The notes under the pieces: model-generated
What the model was told of the DNA's origin: nothing
Seen by the model: the letters and a program-made list of their open reading frames with translations, nothing else
Database searches by the model: none
DNA from: Nepenthes gracilis
Lineage: Eukaryota; Streptophyta; Magnoliopsida; Caryophyllales; Nepenthaceae
Assembly: GCA_033239525.1 (NCBI GenBank)
Contig: BSYO01000008.1
Location: 14,492,830 to 14,556,829 of the forward strand
Length of the DNA stretch: 64,000 bases
Reading direction: 5' to 3'
Position numbers and translations under genes: made by a program
Shown: piece by piece, positions 10,263 through 21,589 of the stretch
Numbering within the stretch: the first letter of the stretch is position 1
How the letters are laid out: every line of letters starts with the position of its first letter

Positions 10263-11735
10263 TGAAGAGTTAAAATAGAAAAGGCGAGTATAATGTTCAA
10301 TAAGTATCATATTTAAACAAAAGGAGTCTAATAAATTAGAGAGAATGTTGAATAAATAAAAATCCGTTCAAATGATAGGATAAATCCAAATCGCCAATAT
10401 AACAAATCCAATTTCCAAAATTCAAAATCTAATGATAGTCTCGTATATAAATCAAATATCCAAATTCAGAATAAATATTCAAATCATAAAAAAGTCCTCA
10501 TTGGGACGTGTATACATATATATATATATATATATAAACAAAATAAAAGTTATTCAGACCAATTCTAATAGGCAATTAGCCAATTCTAAAGTCTAATCCA
10601 AGTCTGAGTCTAAGTCTTGATCAGCTTGTGATTTGGGGTAGAATACAATTGCCGGATAATCCAATAGTATACATAAAGGTCGAAACAGTACCGCGACATA
10701 TATTCCAATGGTTTTAATCAAAACATATAATCAAAATCAATTGTACGAGACATACCAAGGCCCAATTAAGGGCAAAATCAGTGAATTTTAAATCCAAATT
10801 CAAAATCCAATATAAATAAATGTACAGAAACAAATCATACATTAAATTTGAGTTTTAATTATTTAAAAATTAGTTTGAGAAAGTATTACACATAATCCTA
10901 ATAACCTTAGATAAAATTAAATGTAAATTAGGCCAACATGTATGGTCATCTATTTATTCTATACCCATGGGTAAGGTTACTTACTATTATTTATCACCCG
11001 TAATTTTGTGTGTAATCTTTAAACTTGTTAGATATATTAGGATGTTCGAATATATTCTAAAGTCAAATCAAATTATCCAAATGGGAAGGGTCACTACTCC
11101 AAGCATTTCCTAGCGGCAGAAAGGAATTTTCAAATAATAAATATCTTCCTGTCGAAAGTTGGCCAGAATGTCCAATAATTCAAATCCAAATGTAGTGACC
11201 ACGATCCAATACGTGCATATGACTGTATGGCCTATACAAAGTTTTATAGTTATTTTCATACAAATATACTAATATAAAAATATACAATATCTAATAAATT
11301 ATTCAAGCTTTTAGAAAAATATTAAACTCTCTAAATTTATAAAATTTAGTCCAGAAACATCCAAATTAGCCAATGAACTACACATATATGTTTAAATTAA
11401 ATAGATTGAGCAGATAAAATTACATATATATTAATAAAAATTTAAATAGTATTCAAAACATATCAAATATTAAATCAAACCAAATAGAGGGTTAATAGAT
11501 ACTTACCCTAATCTCATATTTTACAAATTTGGGCCGCCCTTTGCCACGCGCACCACCGCCACATTGCTTCGTCCATGATCATCGCCGTCTCCCCCGTGAG
11601 CTGCCGCGGCCTATGCCTCCTCTCGTGGCCACCGTATGCCCACTTTCTCCTTGCGCAAACCCTCCCATTTCTCTCACTGTGGGCAACACTCTGCCACACA
11701 CCCCTGTTATCGCCGCCGGTTGCCTCTCTCCCTTC
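10263..11735. repeat. Unclassified repeat, copy B
   Basis: Direct copy of 7960-9510, including the GC-rich island (11525-11735). Its minus strand again carries a donor-like GGTAAGTATC (near 11505). The similarity stops near 11735, after which B continues with an AT microsatellite. Copy B also contains an (AT)n tract at 10516-10536 where copy A has only a short form. Confidence 0.7.
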
Positions 11736-12052
11736 TCGTGTGATCTCTCTCTCTCCCTTCTTCTGTCTTCTCCTCGAAACCCTTTTGCTTCCTAATCTTA
11801 TCGTCTTCTTTTTATTTTCCTTATTTTTCTGGTTATTATATATATATATATATTAATATTAATATTATTTTCTTTTATTTCAAAATTCAAACCGATATTC
11901 GAATAATAGTACGAACACACCTCGTGCACCAGACTAACTGATCCAAATATATGTTCAAATTTTATAATATTTAATTAATTTTTATCACACCCAAATTATC
12001 TAAAATCATAATTAATATTAAATTGATTCAAACAGAATTCCGGGATATTACA
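11736..12052. other. Right extension of repeat copy B
   Basis: CT-rich, then AT-rich DNA with an (AT)n tract near 11836-11852. It ends at 12052 with GGGATATTACA, which on the minus strand reads TGTAATATCCCGG, another TGTAA-type end. This may be the true boundary of the B insertion, but I found no matching duplication. Confidence 0.35.
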
Positions 12053-13308
12053 ATAATTGGTATAATCATTGAAATATTTTCGTTGTGAAAAATGATTAAA
12101 ATAGAATAAAAAAGAATACATGGTTTTCAATAGCTAATAAGTTGAGTTTCATTTTATTAGACAAATAATCTTCTTTTTTTATAGTTGACTTTATTTTATC
12201 GATATAGCATCTTAAACTGTTACTCAAAAAAAAAAGCACTAATAAATAACATAATATTATTTTATTTTATTTTATATAATGAGAAATAAGTTGTAAAATA
12301 TCTTTGATACAAAGATTAATAATATGATATGCATATTTTATATATAATAATTCACTATTTAAAATTTAAAAAAAAATTATTTTAAATAAAAATAGTATAA
12401 ACATTATTTAAAATATTATCAAAAATAATAAAAAATCTTATTAAATATTTCATATTCATTTATATTAGTATTAATGGTATCAAAAATTATGAAAGTAATA
12501 TGTGAGTGTTCAAAAATTATAAAATTAATAATTATTTTTATTATTTTTAATTTTTAAAAATCTAATGTGTAGTAATACAAATATATAATATACTATCATA
12601 TAATGAATACATATCACTTGTTAAAAAATATTAGATTTTATTTTTATTAATTCTAAAATTAATTATTATTTAAATTATAAAAAAAAGGCAAATAACTTTA
12701 CATTAATAGTATATCGGGACATTTATACATATCTAGGTTATAAGCACTTCTACATGTATCTTTCAAACTTGTGATCTTTCACCACGAGAAAATAATTTTC
12801 TATGTAAATTATATATTCTATTAATCCTTTTCAATTTGACATTTGATCATATTGAAAAACTCCTAACCTATATTACCTGAAAATATTAGTTCAATTTACA
12901 TTGGTGATAATTGTTGTATCTCATGATTTTTTATTTGTCGATTTAGGTGTCCAAGACATTAAAAATTTTCATATATATATATATATACGGTTTTTTAAAT
13001 TAACTAAATTAATTTTTAAAAAATTACTATACAATACTATAACATTTTTTCCGGAGAAATAGCTAGAACTAGAAAGAATATTAGCAATGTTATTTAGGTT
13101 AGATTGTAATATCAGTGCTTTAAAACTATTATCAATACATGTATGTGGTATAGTCGGCATAGAAATATTGAAATAGTTTTTCTATATTCATTCATTATTG
13201 AAATTAGAAAAATTATATGTCATAATTAATAATTAAGTTATAAAATAATAATATTAATATAAAAATTATATATAGAAATTAATAAAAATAATAAAATTAT
13301 ATCAATAT
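12053..13308. other. AT-rich intergenic DNA, no gene seen
   Basis: Low-complexity AT-rich sequence with (AT)n at about 12971-12987. No coding, RNA or repeat family could be supported. The last five bases (13304-13308, AATAT) are the left target duplication of E2. Confidence 0.6.
13304..13308. repeat. E2 target-site duplication, left
   Basis: AATAT, identical to 24232-24236. Confidence 0.88.
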
Positions 13309-14314
13309 TGATGCGTCCTGGAACCAAACTTCGAACGGGTTCGAGTGACGTCAATCTTTGAATCCGGTTCTGTCCACCGAGTCTGGGTCCTGCACACCAC
13401 TAAGAGAAATGAAAGGTTAGGTGCCTGTGGGATGTTATTTCACCGAAAATACTGCGATACTTAAGTCAGTAAAATAGCCTTCCAAGAATCGAAAAAGTAG
13501 AAAAAAGGATGTAATGAAGGTGAGAAACAGAGAGTGTTTGTGGGGATGATTTGGCTCTCGCTGGGAGAGGTTAATGCCGCTCATGAGGAGCGTCGATTCC
13601 TGACTTTCGGTTTCCGTGAGCCGTAGAGACAAGGAGTACCGAGAGTATTGGCGTCCTGAAAGCGTGAGAGCTTGAGAGGACGTCGGGCCAACTCTGCGGG
13701 ATTCCTCTGGAAAAAACAATGTTAATGCCGGAGTAATTTGAATAAGTACAAGTGCATTTGTGCTCTCTCAGAAGGCGTGTCTGGAGTGTTGACTCCATGG
13801 CCTTCTTATAGTCGAGAGGTTGAGAGTCCTTCCTTAGGAAGGAGTGCGGGATTAAGTGCTCTGCCGGAATAACTTCCATTCTTGACGCTGGCATTAATGG
13901 CAGAAACGGCCCTTTTGGAGGTTCTCCTTCCTTCTCTGCTTTGTAACGACTAGGGTTTTACAGCAGACAGGGGAGAGAATCTGGCGCTTTCCTGATGGGG
14001 TGAGCACTGAATCTATTGGTGACCGTTACTGTAGAGGTTGCCTTCTGGGGGAGCGCAAAATCAGGGAAGAAAGCTGCTGCAAGTCAAGCAGGGCCTGGTC
14101 CATGTAAGGCTTATTCAAGTGGAGGCCTATTATAGTGCTGCTGGTTAACAGAAATGTTGACCGCCCCTGGCGCCAGTCGTTTGTTCTTATGCTGGCTTCA
14201 TTGGTCTTTCGCCCAACCAACAATTCGGGTTGACCGTACAGGCTAATGTGTGAGCCTTCGTGGATTTGGGCTGCTCCTCCTTCCTAGGCCAGTCCACTAT
14301 AAGAGTACCCATCA
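13309..14314 (-). repeat. E2 3' LTR
   Basis: 1006 bp with TGATG/CATCA ends. On the minus strand a TATA-like CTATAAG lies near 13803-13812. It carries a six-base difference, AGAGTA, near its end relative to the other copy. Confidence 0.95.
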
Positions 14315-14327
14315 CTAGCTCCCATGC
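14315..14327 (-). promoter_or_regulatory. E2 polypurine tract
   Basis: The minus strand reads GCATGGGAGCTAG, abutting the 3' LTR. It shares the CATGGG-G-CTA motif with E1 and E3. Confidence 0.65.
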
Positions 14328-14914
14328 TAGTGGTCTGATTTCTGACCTCCACCATGTCCTTGATGGGCCGCGTGGCTTGGAGTCTACTAAGGTTCATTGA
14401 CTGGATCCGTTGACCGTCAAGGCCAAAAATCTGAAGATCATGCCAGAGAAGAAGTGGGTTGGGTTTGCTTACCGTGCTGGTCAAAATCCGGAGAACCTGC
14501 TAAAGAAATTATTGACTGGACTCGTTGATCGCTAAGGCCAAGGTCCGAAGAACTTGCAGAAGGAAATATTGACCGGATTTGTTGACCGTCAAGGCTAAGA
14601 TCCAGAGAACTTGCTGAAGGAAAAATTAACCGTCAAGGCCAAGGTCTGAAGAACTTACTGAAGGAAATGTTGACCAGATTTGTTGACCATCAAGGCCAAG
14701 GTTCGGAGAACTTGTGGCAGTGGAGTGACGCGCCATCATTAGTTATTTTGTTTAGACGAAAAGGTGGCCACGTGTCGGTACATGGTGAATTAGAGATCCT
14801 GGTAATTAATGCATCGAGGGATCTGGTTCATCAGTGCCCATTCAGAGGGCGCCACGTGACAGTAATGATGGTGCCTGTTCACAAGACGGTTACTTTCGTA
14901 GGCGTTTGTGTTGC

Positions 14915-17067
14915 CTTTAAGTTGCCCGTTTGTCTCCCTTTTGAATTTTTCACGCCTTCCTTCGCTTTCGAGTGAGCATTCTTTTCCAGGTGTTGCACCG
15001 TTTCCTTCCTTACACCCATACTCATGGCTCTTGTTGCACAGATCGCTTCAACCCTCACAGATACTGACCTGAAGGAGTTGTATGTTGAGTACAACATTCC
15101 TAAAGCGATTGTTTCCCGCGTTCCTAATAAGAAAGACAGGGCATGCTTGCTGCGTGAAGGTTGTATCACCATTTATGAGGCCCATTTGAGGAGTAGGCTA
15201 CGCCTTCCCATTTCTGACGAGTTACGGGAGATTTTGATCCCCCTCAGAGTCCCTGTAGCACAGCTTCACGCCAATGTTGTGCGGTATCTGTGCACGTTCT
15301 GTATTTTTATTCGTCAGCATTTGAGGAAGTTGACGGTGGAGATGGTGAGGGTCCTGTTCAAGGTTAACCAAAGAGCGGAGTGGATCTCTTTGGCTTCGTG
15401 GGGTGGTCTCCACGTTAGCACCGCCATTTATGACTCTTTAAATAACTGGAAAGACAGATTCTTTTTTTGTTTATGTGGACGGGTCTGGCCAATGGGGCAA
15501 GGTTCCTATGATTTACACCGGGACTCCTACCGAAACCAAGACGGAGTCCCTGGAGTGGCTCTTCGAGCTGGTGAAAAAACACCACTTAGATTTTCGGAGA
15601 GACCACCTGTTCTCTCACGATAAGGCTAGGAAAGACAGGTGGAGGCCTCCGCCACCAGAACAGAAGCTGATGAAAACCGCCAAGAGGAGGAGAATCGGGG
15701 CCCTTGTGATTAGGGAATCAATCGGTGGTGGTTCTCCCTCTAGTCCAACAATGGTGGTGGTGGCAATAAGGCCTTCCTCGTCCTCCTCCACCGATCCTAA
15801 GAATGTGCTAATTGGTCAGCTGGCTGGAATGGGGCATGGCTCCGGCATATACGACGAAAGTTCCACCGTTGAGATTTTTAGGGAGAGGTTGTATCCCGCC
15901 CCTAGCTGTGTTGTTCTTGCCCTCCCGCAGTCGGAGCACTTAATGCGGTTGGAACCTTCCCTGGAGGCCATCATTGAGTGTGTCACTGAACCGTCGGGGA
16001 AGATACTTGCTGGGGAACCGATGGAGGTGCCTATTGAGCCTCCTGTTGGACTAGCTGTCGTGACATCTGACGAGCCGACTCCTGAGGAGATTCTGGGGAG
16101 CCAAGAGTGTCAGTTGTCGGAGAACCTCAATCAACAGTTGAGGTTAGGGTAGAGATCAAGGAGGAGGCTATCATTGAAGAGCCTGTACGAGCTGTGGGAA
16201 GGCTAGAGGGGCTTGATGTCGGAAAGCTGTCGAAGACGGATGACCTTATGGTGGAGCTGCTGGATGAATCTGCGGTGGAGGCCACCGCTGGGTAAGTTCA
16301 AGAAGGTTCCTTTTCTGGTCCTCCACCGTCTATGTCAAGAACTTGCGCCAGGCCAGTGCTTCCAGGACGATGGATTTGGCAGGTGAACTTTTCGTTGCCT
16401 ACCCTTCCTCTTGGTTCAATCTACTAATACTCATCATTTTTGTAGAAGGAAAAAGTCTCCGCTGCTATTGTTAAGGCAATTGGCCAGTGAAACCTGGCGA
16501 TCGTTGATAGGGACAAGCTGATCACTTGGCTTGACGAGGAGCTAGAAACGATGAGGACTAAGCACCGGGATGATGCGGTCGCTCTAGGATCAGTGCTAGC
16601 CAACCTGGAGGTTACGGTCACCCAGCTTAGAGAGGAGAATGCCAGCCTTAAAGATGTCATGGTGTCGGGTCTGGTTGAGGAGAACAACAGACTTAAGGAG
16701 GAGAACGCTCGCTTAAAGGAAGAGGCTGACCGGGCCACATGGTGCCTTGACCAGCTTACGGGGAAAATTACCACCTTGGAGAATTAGCTGGCCACATGTA
16801 TCCGTCCCCACGAGGTCGAGAACATGCGATCGACACGGCTATGGGGGGATCAACAGTAGTCGGCGTATTGCCCGGCTGATTGATCCCAACTTTCCAGATG
16901 AATTCCTCAACTTAGAGAACTGTTCTACTTGGCGTCTTGAGTGCCTCGTGGTGGAGCCCCGGACCAGTAGCAGTTTGCTAGTGCCTCCTTCTAGGAACTT
17001 TGCCCTTCAGTTTTTGTGGCTCTGGTTTTTAGTAGTTAATGTATCGTGAGTGAACATAATCAATAAA
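14915..17067 (+). pseudogene. E2 antisense accessory gene (Transposase_28-like)
   Basis: Transcribed opposite to gag-pol. A TATA-like CTTTAAGTT (about 14915) precedes the ATG at 15024. Residues about 50-130 (GCITIYEAHLRSRLRLP, QLHANVVRYL) match the E1 and E3 domain. An extra T in the run near 15463-15470 shifts the frame, and the coding continues in the frame of 15475-16152 with a basic motif, KTAKRRRIG, then an acidic region. A second shift near 16110-16150 leads to 16107-16291. A canonical intron (GGTAAGTTC at 16291 to TTTTTGTAG at 16445) is followed by a coiled coil (LREENASL, EENNRLKEENARLKEE; 16446-16786). A conserved SRRIARLIDPNF patch lies at about 16850-16890 in another frame. AATAAA at 17062-17067 could be the poly(A) signal. 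The function is unknown. Confidence 0.78.
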
Positions 17068-17945
17068 ATAGCTATTTCATTGACGTTACGTGTCTTTCGC
17101 CTTTAATGTGACCTCCATTCCTCAGTTACTGTGTTTTCTGGCTAACTCTGTGCATGGGTTGGCCGTCCGCCTTGCTTAACACACCATAGGCATTCTTCGA
17201 AGGGCTTGGGCCTTCGAGTAGGTTTATCCAGATGTCGTGTCATGCCTGATCCGTGCATACGCTGGAGTAAAGGCTTGGTGATGCTGCTCTAGTGTGAATT
17301 GGGGTGGCCGACTTTTGGAGGAAGAGCCTTTGCTAATGATGACCGTCGTTGACTGATCACACTTGCTCCTAGCGAAGGAGGTTGTCGTGTGCGCTAGTTG
17401 AGCCCCTAAGAATTTTGACCGTGAATGGGCCACCTAGATGACCAAGGTCTAATTTGACCGTTAGTAGGTCGCCTGGATGACAAAGGCCTTATTACAACCT
17501 CTCGTGGGCCGCTTGAATGACCAGGATTTGGTTACGAGAGAGCAAGGGCCCTTTCAACTTTGGGGCAATCTAGGCCGTGTAAACCTACAAACATACATAA
17601 ACATGCGTATGGAGAAGAAAAGGAAAAGAATCTACAGTGAGGTGACATAACGTGCCAAGTGTTCCTGTATGCATGCCGATGGTTGACTTACCTGTGCCTC
17701 TACTGAAAGTAATGCTTGAGGTGGATCGTGTTCCACGTCTGAAGAACCAATTTGCCGCTCTGAGTTCAGAGTTTGTACACTCTGTTTTGTAGGATAGCGG
17801 AGACTAGGAAGGGACCCTCCCAATTCGGGGAGAGTTTATTTCGGTTGACGATCTTGCCTGTTGCCTCGATACTTCACAAGACTAGGTCTCCGATCTCGAA
17901 GTGTCACGCTTTTACCCTCTTGTTGTAATAGCGCGCAACTTGTTG
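16787..17945. other. E2 region between accessory gene end and integrase
   Basis: Apart from the accessory 3' end and AATAAA at 17062, this holds only non-coding spacer. GACCG/TGACC words recur (17290-17530), suggesting degenerate short repeats. The integrase C-terminus may extend to about 17640 on the minus strand but is too decayed to delimit. Confidence 0.5.
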
Positions 17946-19004
17946 TTAGTAGGCTACCATCCGCAGTCTTGCGGCTTCGCAGACCTCTTTCAACAAGTTT
18001 AGGTATTCCCGAATTTTTCGAGAGTTGTCATGTGGGTTGAAAGACTCAACCCTGAGACCTGGGAGCCCGATTTTGATCTGGATTACCGCTTCAACCCCGT
18101 AGCAGAGGCTAAAGAGTGTCTCACGAGTCGGTTCCTTAGGGGTTGTCCGATAGGACCATAGGACGGAGGGCAGCTCGTCGACCCAGGAGCCCCATACGTT
18201 CTCCAACTTGGTCATCAAACCATGGAGTAGCGTACAGTTGGTGACCTCTACCTGCCCGTTTGCTTGCGGGTATGCCAACGAAGTGTGGACCAATTTGATG
18301 CCCAGGTTGGTGCAATACTTGGTGAAACGCTTTACCGAGAATTGGGTTCCGTTGTCAGTGATGATAACCTCGGGAACGTCAAATCTGCTGACTACATTCT
18401 GACGGACAAATTCAAGCGCATTGTGCTTTGTGATTTTGGCCACCAGGATGGCTTCAATTCACTTGGTAAAGTAGTCGATTCTAACGATAATGAATTTACT
18501 TTGCCCCGTTATAAGGGAAAACGGGCCGAGAATATCTAACCCCCATTGTGTGAATGGCCACGGGGCCTGGAGAGATTTTAGCTCGGTAGGCGGCTAGTGA
18601 TGAAGATTGCTGTGAATCTAGTAGTTTTCACACCTCCCTACGAACTTTAGCGCATCCTTTTTCATCGTTGCCCAGTAATAACCCTGGCACATGATTTTGA
18701 ATGCCAAGTTCTTATTGCCAATATGTGATCCACATATCCTGAGGTGGACTTCTCCTAGGGCATAGTCGGCCTCCTCTGGAGTGAGGCACTGGAGGTGCGG
18801 GATAGAGTAGCCACGGCGATATAGCCGTCCATTGATCATGGTGTACCAACCGGCCATCTTTTTGACCCGCTTGGTTTCGTCTGTGTCTTCTGGAAGTGCT
18901 TGATTAGTCAAGTATTTTCGATACGGGGTTATCCAATTTTCTGCTCCGGGGATCAACATTGCTTCTCGCTCCTTCGTGTTGGGAATATTCAGAATTTTCC
19001 GCAT
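17946..19004 (-). pseudogene. E2 integrase
   Basis: The N-terminal zinc domain (19004-18618) includes WYTMINGRLYRRGYS and the H-H-C-C region ending YYWATMKKD. The catalytic core follows: IDYFTK with a TGA in place of the next Trp codon, VIITDNGTQF, and YPQANGQVEVTN with the catalytic Glu codon at 18246-18248. The D-D-E residues are all still encoded, so the core was lost by stops and not by active-site change. Integrase inserts the cDNA into the host genome. A frame break lies between the zinc and core parts. Confidence 0.87.
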
Positions 19005-19029
19005 GTCCCTCTAGTATTGTTCTGGGTTT

Positions 19030-19420
19030 TCAGCCACCACCGCCCTGGCAAGCTGATCAGCTTTCCAGTTCTCAGCTCTAGGAATGTGAATAGGGATTAT
19101 CTTGTCAAATCTTCTACTGATCTCCTTAGCCTTGGCCAAGTACTTAGCCAAGTGAGGGCTGCTAGCTTCGAAATTCCCATTAAGCTAGTTAATGACCAAT
19201 TCAAAGTCGCTGTAGACGGTCAACCACCTTGCCGAGCATTCTTTAGCCAGTCTCAACCCAGCCAATAGGGCTTTGTATTCTACGACATTGTTGGTCACTG
19301 AAAAGTCGAGTCGGAGCGAGTATTTCACCTCAATCTCGTCTGGAGTTGTTAGGATACTCTAGCTCCGCTGCTGGAGTCCATAGAAGATCCGTCCATGTTG
19401 AAGACCCATTTTGATTCTTC
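19030..19420 (-). pseudogene. E2 second, host-like RNase H (aRNH)
   Basis: After the first RNase H a second one begins with the FNMDGSS motif (near 19400). In a shifted frame there follow VTNNVVEYKALLAGLRLAKE, TVYSDFELVIN and IPRAENWKADQLA, the D-E-D pattern of a plant-type RNase HI. This extra domain between RH and integrase is a known hallmark of Tat-lineage elements. Stops are present, including a TAG near the VIN motif. Confidence 0.78.
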
Positions 19421-20006
19421 CCCGTGTTGTTCTACGTCCCTAGTAGGCTGTTCCTCGAGAATTGGCATCATGGTTTTGACGATGAAGTCGGCTAAAGCCT
19501 GTCCTTTGATGACGGGCCAAGGTCGGAATTCGATATCAAACTCTTCTAATTTGATAACCCACTTTACCAGCCGCCCAGAAACATCAGGATTCTGTAGAAT
19601 GTTTTTCAGAGGCTGGTCAATAAGAACAATCACGCGATGCGCTTGGAAATAAGGTCTAAGCTTCCGGATGGAGAAAACAAGCACCAAGGCTGGCTTTTCT
19701 GTACGAGGGTAATGCGTCTCCGGAACGGTCAATGTTTTGCTCACGTAATAGACCGGACGTTGGGTATCAGAGTCTTAGCGTATGAGGATTGAGCTGAGGG
19801 CCACCTCTGATACTGCTAGATAGAGGTAGAGCTCCTCTTCGTCTTTGGGTGACGCTAGCAACGGTGCTTTAATTCGTCGAAGGCAGTCTGACACTCTACA
19901 GTCCACTGGAACCCGTTTGCTTTTGTTCCCCTTAGTGCATTGAAGAAAGGCTGGTACTTGTCCCCAAACTTTGCCAAGAAGCGGGACAAGGCTACCAGTC
20001 GTCCTA
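19350..20006 (-). pseudogene. E2 RT-linked RNase H domain
   Basis: The standard gypsy RNase H follows RT: the LYLYLAVSE block (about 19800-19850) and the segment starting MSKTLTVPETHYPRTEK (19744-19540), with LRPYFQAHRV and KWVIKLEEFDIEFRP. It degrades the RNA template strand during reverse transcription. A frame break separates it from RT. Confidence 0.8.
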
Positions 20007-20840
20007 TTAGCCACTAGACATCCTTGACGGTCCGCGGTGGTGACATGTCAGCGAGAGCCTTAATTTTCTCTGGGTTTGCCTCAATCCCTCGTTGGGAGAT
20101 GTGAAACTTAGGAACTTCCCAGAGGAGACTCTGAAGACGCACTTGGCTGGATTCAGCTTCATTTGGTGTACACGGAGTACCTTAAAAGATTCGGCCAGAT
20201 CCCGTATATGGTCCCCGGTGTGCCTACTCTTGATGAGCATATCGTTGACGTACACCTCCATGTTATTGCCGATTTGCTTTTCGAACATCTTGTTCACGAG
20301 CCGTTGGTATGTGGCGCTGCATTCCTTCAGACCGAAAGGCATGACCTTGTAACAATAGGTGTTTTAGTCAGTCATGAACGAGGTGTGCTCATCGTTCCCT
20401 AGGGTCATCCGGATCTGGTTGTAACCCGAGTATGTGTCCATGAAGCTCAACAGCTCATGGCCTGATGTTGAGTCTACCAACAGGTCGATCCGTGGCAAGG
20501 GAAAGCTGTCTTTCGGGCAGGCTTTATTAATGTCAGTAAAGTCGACGCAAATTCGCCATTACTCATAGCTTTTCTTTACCAGGACGATATTTGAGAGTCA
20601 ATCCGGGTACTAAACCTCCATGACGAAGCCGGCGTCCAGTAGCTTTTTTACCTCCTCTCGGATGGTGATTAATTTTTCTACTGAGTAGTTTCTTCGCATT
20701 TGCCTAATGAGCTTACGGTCGGGATCGAGCCCCAACTTGTGGACCATTACTTTGGCCGGAATCCCATGCACGTCTGCGGTGTTCCATGCAAAGATGTCTG
20801 CGTTTTTCCGTAAGAACGTGACCAGCTTGTCGCACAATGT
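20007..20840 (-). pseudogene. E2 reverse transcriptase
   Basis: The N-terminal RT part starts around DIFAWNTADVHGIP (20837-20610). The palm follows with MPFGLKECSATYQRLV and the catalytic box (20342-20007). The catalytic box reads YVND (20241-20252) instead of Y-V-D-D: AAC replaces the GAC or GAT that encodes the first aspartate. That change alone should abolish polymerase activity. Further stops lie between the two segments. The strand and order agree with the upstream protease and downstream RNase H. Confidence 0.88.
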
Positions 20841-21089
20841 CCCGGTGAGTGATCCGCCAATCTATACACATCTTTTTGGATTTTCTGGATTTAGTGGGAT
20901 TAGATCGGTTGTCTCTCCAGACTGTGCTTGCTGTAAAGTTGCCTCGTCCCGATGGTCTAGTTCACCTGCTGCTGTGGTGCTACTACTCGGGGCGATCTGG
21001 GACATATAACATGTCCGCCCAACGACCTAGTAGCCGAGGACTTCGCCTATACTGCAAGCTGTTGGGAATGTACTTTTGAGATGCGGTAT

Positions 21090-21370
21090 TAAAGTGACGG
21101 CTCCGAACATTGTCAGACATGGGTGGCCTAGTATGGCATTGTAAACGGAAGGTGGGTCAACCACTAGGAAGGTAAGCATTTAACTTGCCATCCTTGGATA
21201 TGAACCAAGAGTTACTTCTAGTTGAATCGTCCCTAGAATGGGCATAGGTTTGTTACCCAGGCCATATAACAATCCTTCAGCAAGCCTTAATTGACTCTTT
21301 TTAGACCAAGTTTAAAAAACGTAATCAGGTCAAGCAAATCGCGTAAACTTCCATTATCAACGAACACTCA
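21090..21370 (-). pseudogene. E2 aspartic protease domain
   Basis: On the minus strand the active-site motif VFVDNGS lies near 21346-21367, with the catalytic Asp and Gly kept. A TAA follows within about 25 codons. The C-terminal landmark VVDPPSVYNAILGHP is near 21110-21165, in a different frame. The family cleaves the Gag-Pol polyprotein. It is recognisable by motif order between gag and RT, but broken. Confidence 0.7.
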
Positions 21371-21589
21371 TTTCATGTAGTAGTCGATGCTACCGTCAGA
21401 AACGAGGATGGATACAACTTGGGGATCTGCATAGGGAAAAATTACATGCTTGAAATCATCATTACTAAAACTAAGGACGTTGTTCTCGATACGCTACTTC
21501 TTCTTCCCAATGTACTGCTCCCTGTGGTCTGCCAGGGTCTTGGTAGGCCAAGTTATAATCATGTTTACTATTCCTGCCGCAACCCGATT

